Shown here: one piece after another, positions 11,050 through 22,082 of the stretch
How positions within the stretch are numbered: position 1 is the first letter of the stretch
Layout of the letters: each line of letters starts with the position of its first letter
Source of the DNA: Cryptomeria japonica
Taxonomy: Eukaryota; Streptophyta; Pinopsida; Cupressales; Cupressaceae
Direction of reading: 5' to 3'
Length of the DNA: 62,000 bases
NCBI RefSeq assembly: GCF_030272615.1
Contig: NC_081414.1
Coordinates: 782,666,119 to 782,728,118, forward strand
The notes under the pieces: model-generated
Told to the model about the DNA's origin: nothing
The model's input: the letters and a program-made list of their open reading frames with translations, nothing else
Databases searched by the model: none
Translations under genes and position numbers: made by a program

Positions 11050-12632
11050 TGATGGGATGGGATGGGATAGACTAGCCTAGTCTATGCTCTTGGATCCTTT
11101 CCTTGGATCACCTGGTGTTCTCTACACACCCTGGGGTCTCTAGGACTTCCCTTTGCTTGAGGAATCCCTTGACCATGCCGAATCCACCCACCAATGAGTT
11201 GCAATGCTGCTCCTAAGGTCTCACCTACTCATGAGACTCAAAACCCCTTACTAAGGCTAATAAGGGCTAATCTTGTTCCACACCTTCCAAGGTCCTAGCA
11301 AGGTTAAATCAGGTCTCAAACCTTGTTTTACATCCCTCCATGTGCCCCCAAGAAGTTTCTACCTTCATCCTTTCTACCGATTTCACTGTTTTGAGTTTTT
11401 GCTTACAAAATAGGGCTACAAGGATTAGGACCAATTAAGCCTCCTACCCGGTCCTTTAGGAATTTCTCTCACAAATGATGCATACACAACCCAAACTCCC
11501 AAAATGGACTACCAATCAATTGGAAAGGACTCAAGGATTTTCTAGGTTTTGGTCTCCAAGTGGCCGTACAGTGCCTAGGGCGAATTTTGGGGTTTATAAG
11601 GGTTTTGTGAGGGTTTTGTGGTCTGCTTGGGTCACAGTGAAGGTTTTGTGTGTTAGCCACCTTTTTGGATTGGTGGAGGCTCCTCCTTCACACCAATGAT
11701 TATTCTAACACTCCTCTACACCTTCCTCCAAAGGATGTACTCTCCTCTGTCCAACCTTGCTCTCCAAGACCTCTGCAATCTAACCTCTCCTAATCAGGCA
11801 CTGTCCAGTCTCGCCTAGGAGTGGGTCTTTTCTTGACCTTCCTGCATTTTGAAGAGCCCTGCTTGATTTTTAGTATGGTACAAGGTTTTCACTCTCATTC
11901 CCCATGGTTTCATGGTGGTTCCACAATGGGGAATGGAGTTATGCAGTCATTTACACAACCCTGTCCAAAACTGGATAGTAAGAAGACAGTTTACAACTAT
12001 TTACAAACACACTCAATCTACAAGTAAAACCTAAACTAATTGCTTGAAATGAAATTATTTACACCATGAAAAATATTCCACACAATTTTGGACATTTCTC
12101 AATCCATTAACTTGCTTGTTTCCTTCATTCAAATTGACTGGTAACAGTTTTAGAGCCTCAATCTGATATTTTTGCTAGGGCCGTACAATGTCTGACATCC
12201 AACCCATGAATTTAGGGTTTGTAAGTACTTATACCACCTTTTCCTTAGTCGGTGTGCCAAAATTAGGGCTCATCATGGACAACAAGGGTCTATTACCATT
12301 TTGGGTGGAAAAGTTGTTTGACAACTTTTAAAAGTTGTCCTGCAACTTTTGCATCTTTTGAGCAACTTTGCCATTGTTGTTTTTCATGACTCCTAGGCCT
12401 ATTTTGGGATATCCTAAGGACATCAACATGCCAATAATACATATCACACACTCCAATAACACTCAACCTCTCTTGCACAATAAATCACAACAAGCTCACA
12501 TAGACCTAAAACTAGGACCTAGTCTAGCACACATGAGCTCATGGCTCTTATTCATGTACAATGGCTTCTAAAGAACCATAATACCAACAAAACAAAGAAA
12601 AATAAGGATTTTGGAAGGGTTCTTCTACACCA
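11050..12632 (-). repeat. 3' LTR of the chromovirus
   Basis: Read on the minus strand it starts TGGTGTAGAAGAACCC and ends in CCCATCCCATCA. It is closely similar along its length to 16878-18463. Shared landmarks include ccaatgagttgcaatgct, ccaatcaattgg.aaggactc, and an aacttttaaaagttgtc inverted motif. Open frames inside it (for example 11475-11699) occur in both LTRs and are not genes. Confidence 0.92.
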
Positions 12633-12650
12633 TACTCCCCCTCTGCACAC
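12633..12650 (-). other. Polypurine tract of the chromovirus
   Basis: On the minus strand gtgtgcagagggggagta lies immediately before the 3' LTR start TGGTGTAG, and directly after the polyprotein stop (TAA at 12655-12653). This is where plus-strand DNA synthesis would be primed. Confidence 0.8.
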
Positions 12651-12652
12651 AA

Positions 12653-13905
12653 TTAAGAAATAGAAGAAGAGATGAGAGCTGGGTCTATTCCAAGTGCCTT
12701 GAACCTGCTCTCCTCCACCCATGTAGCTTCAGATACTAGTTGACCTGCCCATTTCACTAAGTGCTCCATGTAGACCTGGTGTCTAGTTGAATTCTTCACC
12801 CTTGATTCCAAGATCTCCTCTACTTTAGGCTTCTTCACTTGTGGAAAGACATTAACATCAAGGTCCTACAGTACCTTGGCTTGGTTCTCAGTCTGCCCTG
12901 CTATCTCACCCTTGTACATGATCAGGTCAGCTACATTAAAGACTAGTGATATAGCTAAGTCTGAAGGTAGGTCAACTTTGTATGCATTCTTACCATATTG
13001 TGACAGGATTCTACAAGGTCCTACCCTTCTCATCTGTAGTTTGGTAGGCTTACCTCCTTGCATCCTAGCTTTACTCAAATGGACCATCACATAGTCACCC
13101 ACCTTGAACTGAACTTCTCTCCTCTTCTCATCCACTTTGGCTTTCAGTTTTTGAGTGGATTCAAGGATGGCCTACTTAACTTGCTCCCGAACTTCCTTCA
13201 TGTTTTGAGTGAAGTCTTCTTCTTGCCCACTCTTCATTTCCAAACTACCAAGGTCTCTCAACTCACATACTCCTCTTGGATGTCTTCCATAGACAACCTC
13301 AAAAGGACTTCTACCAGTGGTTCTATTCACACTATCATTATATGCATACTCTGCTTGAGAAATGATTAGGTCCCATGTCTGGCCATATTCCTTAGTTAAA
13401 AACCTCAGCAAGTTACCTAACACCCTATTGATGACTTCAGTCTAACCATTTGTTTGTGCATGGTAAGATGAGCTAAATGAGAAGTTGGTTCCTAGTCTCC
13501 TCCATAATGTTTGCCAAAAATAACCTATGAACTTGATGTCCCTTTCTGAAACAATGCTTAAAGGGAGTCCATGAATCCTAACAATCTCTTTGAAGAAGAG
13601 ATGTGCAACATATCTTGCATCATGTGTAGTCTTACATGGGATAAAATGACTCATCTTGGAAAATCTATCTACTACCACATAGATGTTGTCCATACCTATT
13701 TTTGTCTTGGGAAGTCCTACTACAAATTCCATGCTTAGACATTCCCAAGGTCTGCTAGGGACCAGTAATGGTTGATATAAACCGACATTGCTTGATCCAC
13801 CTTTGGCTCTTTGGCATACACCACACTGTTCTACATATCTTTTCACATCTCTTGGCAACTTAGGCCAATAATAGTACCTCTATACTAAATCCAAGGTTTT
13901 GTTAA
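12653..13905 (-). pseudogene. Integrase with GPY/F and chromodomain, C-terminal end of polyprotein
   Basis: The HHCC zinc region ends with RYVEQCGVCQRAKGG (about 13830). The core follows: WECLSMEFVVGLPKTK, IVSERDIKF, then QTNG-stop-TEVINR. The two positions that are normally Asp in the DDE triad (MDF and SDRD) are both Glu here, while the final Glu is kept. The GPY/F-like part is MRRVGPCRILSQYGKNAYKV. The chromodomain at 12838-12653 reads VEEILESRVKN, then HLVKWAGQLVSEATWVEE; such domains read histone marks and steer insertion. All pieces are in one frame, broken by TAG at five places from the linker onward. The natural end is TAA at 12655-12653. Confidence 0.85.
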
Positions 13906-15652
13906 CTCCAAAGTGTCCACTTAAACTGCCATTATGTTTCTCTTGGATGAGGTTCTCCCTCATGGATCCCCTTGGTACACACAACTAGATAGCCTTGAAC
14001 AAGAGACCATTTTGGAGAGTGTAATCTGCATACTCACCATGGAAATGGTTCTCAAACTCTTTTAAAAACTTGTAAGCTATTGAGAAGTCTTCATCTCCTG
14101 CATAGAGGTCTTTGAAACCTTCTATTTCTATGCTCTGCAACTATAACTCTTGAAATATCAACAACTTCCTGCTTAATGCATCTGCCACATTATTAAGCTG
14201 CCCCTTCTTATGCTTGATGGTGAAGGTGAAGGATTGGAGACATTCCATCCATTTTAGATGCATGTTGCTTAGCTTCTCTTGAGTGTTTATGTAACTCAAT
14301 GCCTAATTGTCTGTGAACACTACAAATTCTTTTGGAAGTAGGTAATGCCTCCATTTCTTTAGAGACTGCACTAATGCATACAACTCTAGATCATAAACTG
14401 AGTACTTCTTCTTTTCTTCATTAAGTTTCTCACTAAAAAATGCCACAGGTCTTCCCTCTTGACTCAATACACCACCTACTTCTACTCCACTTGCATCACA
14501 CTCCAAGGTGAATAGCTTATCAAACGTAGGTAGGAGAAGGATGGGTTTTGTGGCTACTTCCTGTTTCAACAATTGAAATTCTTTGTCTGCCTCCTTAGTC
14601 CATTTAAACTTAGTTTTAAGACCTCCTTTAATGGTGTCAAGGACTGGTGCACATATGCCACTGAAATTCGTCACAAATTTCATATAGAATTGAGCTAATC
14701 CATGGAAACTTCTAACTTCAGTCCCTGTTTTAGGTGTAGGCCAATTCAAGATTGCCTCCACTTTGCTTGGATCCATATTCAAGGTTCCCTTAGACACCAC
14801 AAATCCTAAGTAAACCAGCTCTTGCTTCAAGAAGTCACACTTCTCTAGGTTGATGGATAATTTCTCCTCATGCAACCTTTCTAAAACTAACCTCAAATGT
14901 TCAAGGTGCTCTTCCTTAGTTTGGCTATAGATGTGAATGTCATCTAGGTACACTACCACAAATCTACCTATGAAATCCTTAAACACCTCATTCATCAACC
15001 TCATGAAGGTGCTTAGAGCATTAGTAAGCCCAAATGGCATCACAAGCCATTCATACAATCCATCTATGGTTTTAAAAGAAATCTTCCACTCATCACCCTC
15101 CTTAATTCTTATCTGGTGATAACCACTTTTAAGGTCTAGCTTGGTAAAATACATAGCCCCTCCTAAACAGTCGATCAAATCCTCTATTATAGGTGTTTTT
15201 GAAGTGCCCTCTTCATCCTCTGTCAAAGATTGAATCTTGAAGGTCTTGTTGTCCTTCTTAAAGGATATGGAGTTCTCCTCTCCATCATAAATCACCTTCC
15301 TATCAAATTGCCAGGGTCTTCCTAGCAACAAGTGACATGCATCCATAGGTAACACATCACAAAGAATCTTATCCTTATATCCTCCAATAGAAAACTCTAC
15401 CCAAGTCTGCTCATTGACTAGCACACTCTGTCCTTTGTTCAACCAAGTCACTTTGTAAGGATTGGTGTGGGGCATTCTTGTGAGTTTCAGCTTCCTAACT
15501 GCCTCTTCTGAGATGATGTTGTCAGTTGAGCCTGTATCAACTATCACCTTGCACACTTTACCAAGAACTTTGCACCTCACTCTAAACAATGCTCTCCTAT
15601 GTTTGGGTTCCTCCTTAACCGACTGTCTGATCAAAATCCTATTGAACATCAA
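13906..15652 (-). pseudogene. Protease, RT and RNase H of the chromovirus, with internal deletion
   Basis: The uninterrupted part (15652-14303) begins in the protease region. VIVDTGSTDNIIS is the aspartic protease active site (Asp codon at 15538-15536) and LLLGRPW is the flap end. After EDEEGTSKTP the protein jumps at about 15190 to IIEDLIDCLGGAMYFTKLDL, well inside RT. The region that normally holds the protease-RT linker and RT fingers is missing in frame. The rest of RT is present: SGYHQIRI, MPFGLTNA, VVVYLDDIHIYS with the catalytic YLDD, and GFVVSKG. RNase H reads LECDASGVEVGGVLS, YSVYDLELYALV and VVFTDN before a TAG. The linker to integrase continues through further TAG stops. Confidence 0.88.
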
Positions 15653-15661
15653 ATTCTCACC

Positions 15662-16837
15662 AACTTCTGACTCAATCTAGTCCACATCCAGTGTCTTGCT
15701 GCTTGAAGAGTCTTCTTGTGCATATGCAACCCTCTTTCCACTGTTTGATGAGGTAGGCTTGTCAGGGCATCTATATGTCGGGTGTCCCAATTGTCCCTAG
15801 TTGTAACACTTCATAGTCGCAAAATAGGAGTTACCTCTACTGGTACCTCTACCCCTATTTGGACCACCTTGTGCACCTCTTCCTCTGGAATGTCCTCTTG
15901 TGAGATTGGTTTCACTACCATGCTCAGTCAACTTGGCTTCTCCTTGGTTCCTCTACTCATTTTCTTTTCTTTGGTAACCACCTCGGTGATTCACTTGGTC
16001 TCTACCTCTGCCTCTACCCCTATTATTGGAGTCTCCTTTCCTTTTGTTCCTCTCTTCTACCTTGACAAAAAGTTGATGACATTTCTGAACACTAGTAGGA
16101 GTCCATAGGCTTATCTCCTCCTGAATGTTCCACTTTAGGCCGCTTAGATACCTAGCCACCTTAATTGATTCATCTTCTTGGACCTTTGATCTAAGACAAA
16201 GTTTTTGGAACTCTTCGGTGTAGGAGGTTACATCAAGATCTTTCTGCTTCAATCCTTGTCTCTTCTTATGAAGCTAGACTTCATAATCCTCTGGTAAGTA
16301 GTTCTCCTTAATCTTACTCACCATAGCTTTCCCATTTACAATAGGTAGCTTCCCCATGCTAACCCTTTCTTCTTGCAGGTACTTCCACCATGTCAAAGTT
16401 GCTCCTCTTAATCTTGATTTGGCAACTTTAACCTTCCGAGCCTCTATCACTCCTTCACACTCAAAGTGGTTTTCCATGCCCTCAATCCATTCCATAACAG
16501 TGTCTATGTCCATTCTTCCACTAAAATGTGGCAATCCTTCAAAGGCCTTGGTGTTCAAGGCCTTAATAGCCTTCACAAAAGGTTCTTCATTGAACAAGGG
16601 ATTTGGTTCAGGAATTGTGTCATCTATGTCTATAGTTCTCTTGCCTTTACCCTTGTTGTCTTCATCCCAAGGTTCATGTATTCTCTGATCCACCACTTCC
16701 TGTAGTTTATCCCTTATCTCACTCATTGCTGCTTCAAGGAGTCTATTCTTCTCCTTCTGCTCTTCTACCTCTCTAGCCAACTCTACATTAGTAACCATTC
16801 TTCTCTCCCCTACTAATTCACTAGTATATAGAGACAT
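15662..16837 (-). pseudogene. Gag of the chromovirus
   Basis: Begins MSLYTSELVGERRMV shortly after the primer site. A short coiled-coil-like start (AREVEEQKEKNRLLEAA) is followed by an acidic linker and the retrotransposon gag core: FSGRMDIDTVMEWIEGMENHF, ATLTWWKYLQEERV, EDYEV. After one TAG it continues with SYTEEFQKLCLRSK and VARYLSGLKWNIQEEI. Then comes an Arg/Gly-rich stretch (RGRGRGRDQ) and one CCHC knuckle, CYN-stop-GQLGHPTYRC, whose second Cys position is a TAG. Gag and pol share a single frame without a frameshift, as in other chromoviruses. Four TAG stops break this part. Confidence 0.88.
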
Positions 16838-16863
16838 ACATAGTCCAACAAGTCTTTAACTTG

Positions 16864-16877
16864 CTCTGATACCAATC
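16864..16877 (-). other. Primer-binding site of the chromovirus
   Basis: On the minus strand the 5' LTR ends CCCATCA and is followed by gattggtatcagagc, matching the TGGTATCAGAGC site for initiator Met-tRNA. This fixes the LTR edge at 16878 and the element's orientation. Confidence 0.85.
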
Positions 16878-18463
16878 TGATGGGATGGGATGGGATAGAC
16901 TAGCCTAGTCTATGCTCTTAGATCCTTTCCTTGGATCACCTGGTGTTCTCTACACACCCTGGGGTCTCTAGGACTTCCCTTTTCTTGAGGAATCCCCTAA
17001 CCATGCCCAATCCACCCACCAATGAGTTGCAATGCTACTCCTAAGGTCTCACCTACTCATGAGACTCAAAACCCCTTACTAAGGCTAATAAGGGCTAATC
17101 TTGTTCCACACCTTCCAAGGTCCTAGCAAGGTTAAATAAGGTCTCAAACCATGTTTTACATCCCTCCATGTGCCCCCAAGAAGTTTCTACCTTCATCCTT
17201 TCTACCAATTTCATTGTTTTGTGTTTTTGCTTAATAAATAGGGCTACAAGGATTAGGACCAATTAGGCCTCCTACCCGGTCCTTTAGGGCTTTCTCTCAC
17301 AAATGTTGCATACACAACCCAAACTCCCAAAATGGACTACCAATCAATTGGCAAGGACTCAAGGATTTTCTAGGTTTTGGGCCTCCAAGTGGTCGTACAG
17401 TGCCTAGGGCAAATTTTGGGGTTTATAAGGGTTTTGTGAGGGTTTTGTGGTCTGCCTGGGTCATAGTGAAGGTTTTGTGTGTTAGCCACCTTGTTTGGAT
17501 TTGTGGAGGCTCCTCCTTCACACCAATGATGCTTCTGACACTAATATACACCTTCCTCCAAGGGATGTACTCTCCTTTGTCCAACCTTTCTCTCCAAGAC
17601 CTCTGCAATCTAACCTCTCCTAACTGAGCACTGTCCAATCTCACCTAGGAGTAGGTCTTTTCTTGGCCTTCCTACATTTTTAAGGGCCCTACTTGTTTTG
17701 TAGTATGGTACAAGTTCACCACTCTCATTCTCCATGGTTTCATGGTGGTTCCACAATAAGGAATGGAGTTATGCAACCATTTACACAACCCTGTCCAAAA
17801 CTAGACACTAAGAAGACAATTTACAACTATTTACAAACATACTCAATCTGCAAGTAAAAACCTACACTAATTTCTTGAAATGAAAGTATTTACACCATGA
17901 AAAACATCCCACATAGTTTTGGATGTTTCTCAATCCATTAACTTGCTTGTTTCCTTCATTCAAACTGACTGGTAACAGTTTTACAATCTCAGTCTGATAT
18001 TTTTGCTAGGGCCATACAATGTCTGACATCCAACCCATGAATTTAGGGTTTTTAAGTACTTATACCACCTTTTCCTTGGTCAGTGTGCCAAAATTAGGGC
18101 TCTCCACACACAACAAGGGTCTATGACCATTTTGGGTGGAGAAGTTGCTTGACAACTTTTAAAAGTTGTCATGCAACTTTTGCATCTTTTGAGCAACTTT
18201 GCCATTGTTGCTTTTCATGACTCCTAGGCCTATTTTGGCTATCCTAAGGACATCAACATTCCAATAAGGCCTATCACACACTCCAGGCACACTCAACCTC
18301 TCCTGCACAAGAAATCACAACAAGCTCACTAAGGACCTAAAACTAGGACCTAGTCTAGCACACATGAGCTCATGGCTCTTATTCATGTACAATGGCTTCT
18401 AAAGAAGCATAATACCAAAAAAACAAAGAAAGAGAAGGAGTTTGGAAGGGTGCTCCTGCACTA
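16878..18463 (-). repeat. 5' LTR of the chromovirus
   Basis: Partner of 11050-12632. Its minus-strand start is TAGTGCAGGAGCACCC, one change from the TGG start of the other LTR. Differences between the two LTRs are scattered single bases and small indels, so the insertion is not very recent but is younger than the other Gypsy elements here. Confidence 0.92.
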
Positions 18464-19101
18464 GAGAAGAACCAATAGTTTTCATACTAGCAATGTAGAA
18501 GTGAAGGAGGCTATAGAGAAGATAAATAGAGAACCAGTAGACAGAAGAATCGGTGAAGAGGAGATTTAGTGAGAGAAGTACAAAAGAGAGATATACTGGT
18601 AAGTCTTACCACCAGAGAAGCAATAGGTGAAGAGTAGTAGAGAAGTGAGTCAATGAAGTAGAGAAGGTATCTCATTGATAGAGTAAGATATATATATATA
18701 TAATGGTTACAAGATACACTTATAACAAGATAACCACTTATGTATTTGATGTTTACATTGGGAACACTGAGTTGTATCTCAGTGTAGGGGTTGTAGCTCC
18801 TTGGTTTGGTGCCCTAAACTGTGTAACTATGATTTATTGTGAGGTTGGATTGGAGCATTAGACTACAACAACATTTCTCACTGAGGTTTTTCCCATCTTG
18901 GGTTTTCCTCGTATATGCTGGTGTTATGTGATATTCCCTTGTGAGAGTGTTTTGTATTTAAGTTAGTCTCCTCCCTACCTGGTAAGTCTACATTAAGTTA
19001 AATCTATCAACTAGTGTGCTAAAAAAGGACTGCAAAAGAAAAAATATTTGAGAACCACTGATTCACCCCCTCCCCCTCTTAATGGTGCATTGTGTCTAAC
19101 A
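18464..19101 (+). repeat. 5' LTR of the Copia element, right part
   Basis: Resumes with gagaagaacc (GAGAA is the chromovirus target duplication) and matches 23728-24435 of the 3' LTR through the short TA run near 18690 and the end gtgtctaaca. A TATA-like run (18688-18702) lies where the LTR promoter is expected. Confidence 0.85.
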
Positions 19102-19102
19102 G

Positions 19103-19116
19103 TTAGTATCAGAGCA
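19103..19116 (+). other. Primer-binding site of the Copia element
   Basis: ttagtatcagagcat directly follows the LTR end ctaaca. It matches the initiator Met-tRNA site TGGTATCAGAGC except at its first bases. Confidence 0.8.
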
Positions 19117-19135
19117 TAGGTTCCCAATTAGAAGA

Positions 19136-19975
19136 GTGTTCTCCAACTTGGGTAGATTCTGGCCTAAAGACACAATGGTTTGTTTAGTATCAATCTTCGT
19201 TCCTGTATTTGATGGTTCAAACTTTTCTGTTTGGAGTTGCAGAATGGAAGTAGTCCTATCCTCCATAGGGTTTGATGTATGGATGTTAGTAATTCATGGT
19301 CTCCCTAGAAAGGTCAGTCTTCCTATTGGATTTGTAGAAGAAAGAAGAAACAAGTGCAATGAAGAAGCCATGAAGGCTATTTTTAGTGGACTCACCAGTG
19401 ATATCTCTTCAGAGGTGGATAGGTGTAAAACAACATAGAGATTATGGGAATGATTGAAGAATCTCTATGGAAATGAACCATCAACTATAGAACTAAAAAT
19501 TCAAGCAAATATGAGAAATACCTCTCATATTTATCAGGATGATGAACATAGATCTACTAGTAGTTATAGAAGTGATGAAGAAGGAGCTTAACTCTTCATG
19601 GCCCAAGAATCTGGAAGTGGTTGGGCAAACAGTTCCCCTCAACAAAAAATGTTGAGTAGTGATGATGATGAAGAGGAAGACATGGTAGATAGATCCTGCC
19701 ATTAAGATCCTTCTGATGATGAAGAAGCAGCAGAAGTGGACCTTGAAGGAGATCTTGTAAATACACTTGAATAACTCCATAGAGTTAAAAGGGAATACAA
19801 GCTATTCAAGAATGATGCTATTGTGGACCAAAACTTGTTAGTCAAATGCCTTGAAGAATCTGAGAAATGCATCTCAGAATTGAAGACTCGGGTAGAAGAA
19901 ACCAACAAATGCTGGTGTGAAGATCTAGCCTCTCAGCTAGAGATAATAGACAAAAAAACTTCAATGGCTGTTTGA
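19136..19975 (+). pseudogene. Copia gag, N-terminal part, truncated
   Basis: One frame reads VPVFDGSNFSVWSCRMEVVL and SIGFDVWMLV, the usual start of Copia gag (UBN2 type). It then reads EEAMKAIFSGLTSDISSEV and, after a TAG, LWE-stop-LKNLYGNE. The next capsid portion, normally over 100 residues, is missing; the frame goes straight to an acidic Ser-rich linker (SSDDDEEEDMVD) and a helical stretch (ESEKCISELKTRVEE). Several in-frame stops are present. Capsid assembly by this protein would have failed even before the stops unless a helper supplied capsid. Confidence 0.7.
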
Positions 19976-20225
19976 AGAAAACAAAGGCTAGACCTCTCTA
20001 GTTAAATATCTTCCTCTAAAGATGGTTGACCTAACCACAAATGGTGTGGAATTATAGACAAAAGTGAAGATCAATGTTGCAAGAAGGAATCTTCATATAG
20101 ATCCCAGAGGTAAGGGGAGGATGGAAGAAGAAAACTCCATCATAAGCAGGAAGATGAGGAAGTAGAAAACGAGATCCTCCATTGGCAGAGGACACAAAAA
20201 TGCTACCACCCATAGGTGGAAGCAA

Positions 20226-21005
20226 GTGTGGGAGAAGAAGAAGAGATCAGATGGAAGAGATTCTCATAATGGACAACCAAGGATCCATTCTCAAAAAGGT
20301 GAAGATGGGGATACAAAACTGTCAATATCTCCTCATGAATGGCAAAGTAACTATGTAAGTCACATGTCATCATTTACCACTTACTACTTTACATGTAATG
20401 ATTATGGCTATAAGGTAAGGGAATGTAGAAAGAGATCTAAAAAGAATAATGTAGGATCTCATAGAAATCATGCTTATGGGAAGGATGTATCTAGAAGTAG
20501 ATACATGCATGTTCCTTCTCCCAGTTATGCAAATATTGTTTGACATAACTATAATGGATATGGCCATAAAGAGTTTAAATGTAGGAAGAGGAACCTGCAA
20601 TTACATGGAGACTGACAAAATGGTCATGATCTATAGATAAGTGAAGATAGAGCTTATGGAAGGCAAAGATTTGCATGGAACCAAAGGAGAAATGTCTCTG
20701 CAGGAGAAAGAGGTTCACGGGTTTCGATTGCTAGTCAAAGCAACATGACTAGGAGAAGATGGTCAAACTGGTATGTCAAGATATTTCCCAAACATAATGT
20801 TGAGATGAATGTTGTGTGCTACTATAGTACTACTTTTGGTTGTAATGAAGAATTAGGAAATGGAAGGACCCATCAGCAGAAAAAGGAAAGACCTGCTCTC
20901 GAGTTTGGAAATGGGAAGAAGGATGAGACCAAGTAGGTATGGAGGGAGAAGACCATGGATTGGCATTGTGAACTTAGTGAAAAAGTGATATCTCCTAAGG
21001 CCTAA
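20226..21005 (+). pseudogene. Copia gag, nucleocapsid part with damaged zinc knuckles
   Basis: A different frame from the preceding piece. A basic start (EKKKRSDGRDSHN) is followed by two knuckle remnants: YFTCNDYGYKVREC (first Cys and the His both Tyr) and HNYNGYGHKEFKC (second Cys now Tyr). A possible third follows (CYYSTTFGC). The frame ends about 21005 after VWREK, where pol would normally begin. Instead noncoding sequence follows. Knuckles bind genomic RNA for packaging. Confidence 0.65.
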
Positions 21006-21930
21006 AGGAGATTCAAGATCTTAGGGGGAGTGACACATTGAATTTATATTTCACCCCCTCAGTGAAGGAGGCAACATGAAAGAACATGATGTTGATGGTA
21101 TGAAAGAAGAGAATGTAAAGATAGGTATGTGTAGATGTTGTCTTGACTACACACCTACAGATCAATGATAGATCACCACTGCATGTTTAAAAGGGTGAAG
21201 GTTAACAATTGGCATCAGATGTTAATTGATACATGCAGGATGTTACCAACATGGATGCTAATAGGTACTTGCAGGTTATGTAAGATAATGAGGTTGGAGA
21301 GCATTGCATTAGCCCTGGTAGCATGGAGTGAAATTATGTCTCAGGGGGTGTTGATGAAGACCTAAAAGACATATGTTGGCCCTAGTTGTTGACTATTCAG
21401 GCTTTCATGTTTTAGGGCTAACCAGTTTGTCTCTTGGCATGATGATGTCATTGTATGGTATTGGGAAAATTCAGGATCATGTCATACACTGTGCTAGATA
21501 CAATAGAGTTGAAGGATCATTAGATGATCACATATGCACAACTAAATTGGTATATGGAGAAGATTAGAGTCCCAGTATTGTACCTGAATGAAGATAAAGA
21601 ACTAGAGATGTATGACTGAGAGGGAGTTCAAGTGCTCATGATGAAGAGCTAACTTGCTTGAACTTGCAAGGGTAGTGACTGCCCAAACTGCATGAGATGG
21701 AAAATGCAAAGGTATTGCAAGATGACCGGTAGGTGATTAGTATTCATCGACACAACAACAATTGGTATTAGTATTTTTGTAAATTGAGTTCAAATTGCAT
21801 CAGAAGTGCATGCTCAATTAGTATCAGTTGATGGTTAAGTTCCCCATCTCAAGTGTTGTGACTTGACAAGATGTAACATCCGATGACAAGATAACAAGTG
21901 GTATCAAAGTAAGTGTTACATCCAATGAAG
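21006..21930 (+). other. Noncoding internal region replacing pol
   Basis: About 900 bases between gag and the polypurine tracts with only short unrelated open frames and no readable protease, integrase, RT or RNase H. An isolated purine run (ttagggggagt near 21026) may be a further tract copy. The lack of any pol trace suggests deletion rather than slow decay. Confidence 0.6.
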
Positions 21931-22082
21931 ATAAAGGGGGAGAAATTAGTTAGTCAGTGTTGATAAAAACAAGGAGGTATGACATCCTAACAATGCCCTT
22001 TTCCATTGTTGTCAAAGGGGGACAAGGATTCTATAGTATGCCCGATACTACATGTGTTGACATCAATGCAAAAGGGGGAGAT
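21931..22082 (+). other. Three spaced polypurine tracts before the 3' LTR
   Basis: ataaagggggagaaatt at 21931, gtcaaagggggacaagg at 22011 and gcaaaagggggagatt at 22068. The last directly precedes the LTR. Multiplied tracts near the 3' LTR are a known Sirevirus feature and support that assignment. Confidence 0.7.

Larger units (their letters stand above)
11050..18463 (-). mobile_element. Chromovirus (Ty3/Gypsy), nearly complete, inside a Copia LTR
   Basis: Minus-strand element of 7,414 bp with LTRs of 1,583 and 1,586 bp, a Met-tRNA primer site, a polypurine tract and one continuous gag-pol frame ending in a chromodomain. GAGAA at 11045-11049 and 18464-18468 is a perfect 5-bp target duplication. 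The surrounding Copia LTR resumes directly after it (gaaccaatag against gaaccagtag in the other LTR), which fixes the insertion point. The element is younger than its Copia host. It is disabled by eleven in-frame stops and a large deletion in RT. Confidence 0.92.

Noticed and set aside
11475-11699. 74-codon frame with a plausible start
   Set aside because: Inside the chromovirus LTR and partly repeated at 17400-17627. No protein motif.
12653-16837. Stop-codon readthrough or a reassigned TAG as explanation for the all-TAG stops
   Set aside because: Eleven sites across gag and pol, including a zinc-knuckle Cys position, are better explained by mutation. A natural TAA terminator and mixed stops in neighbouring elements argue against recoding.
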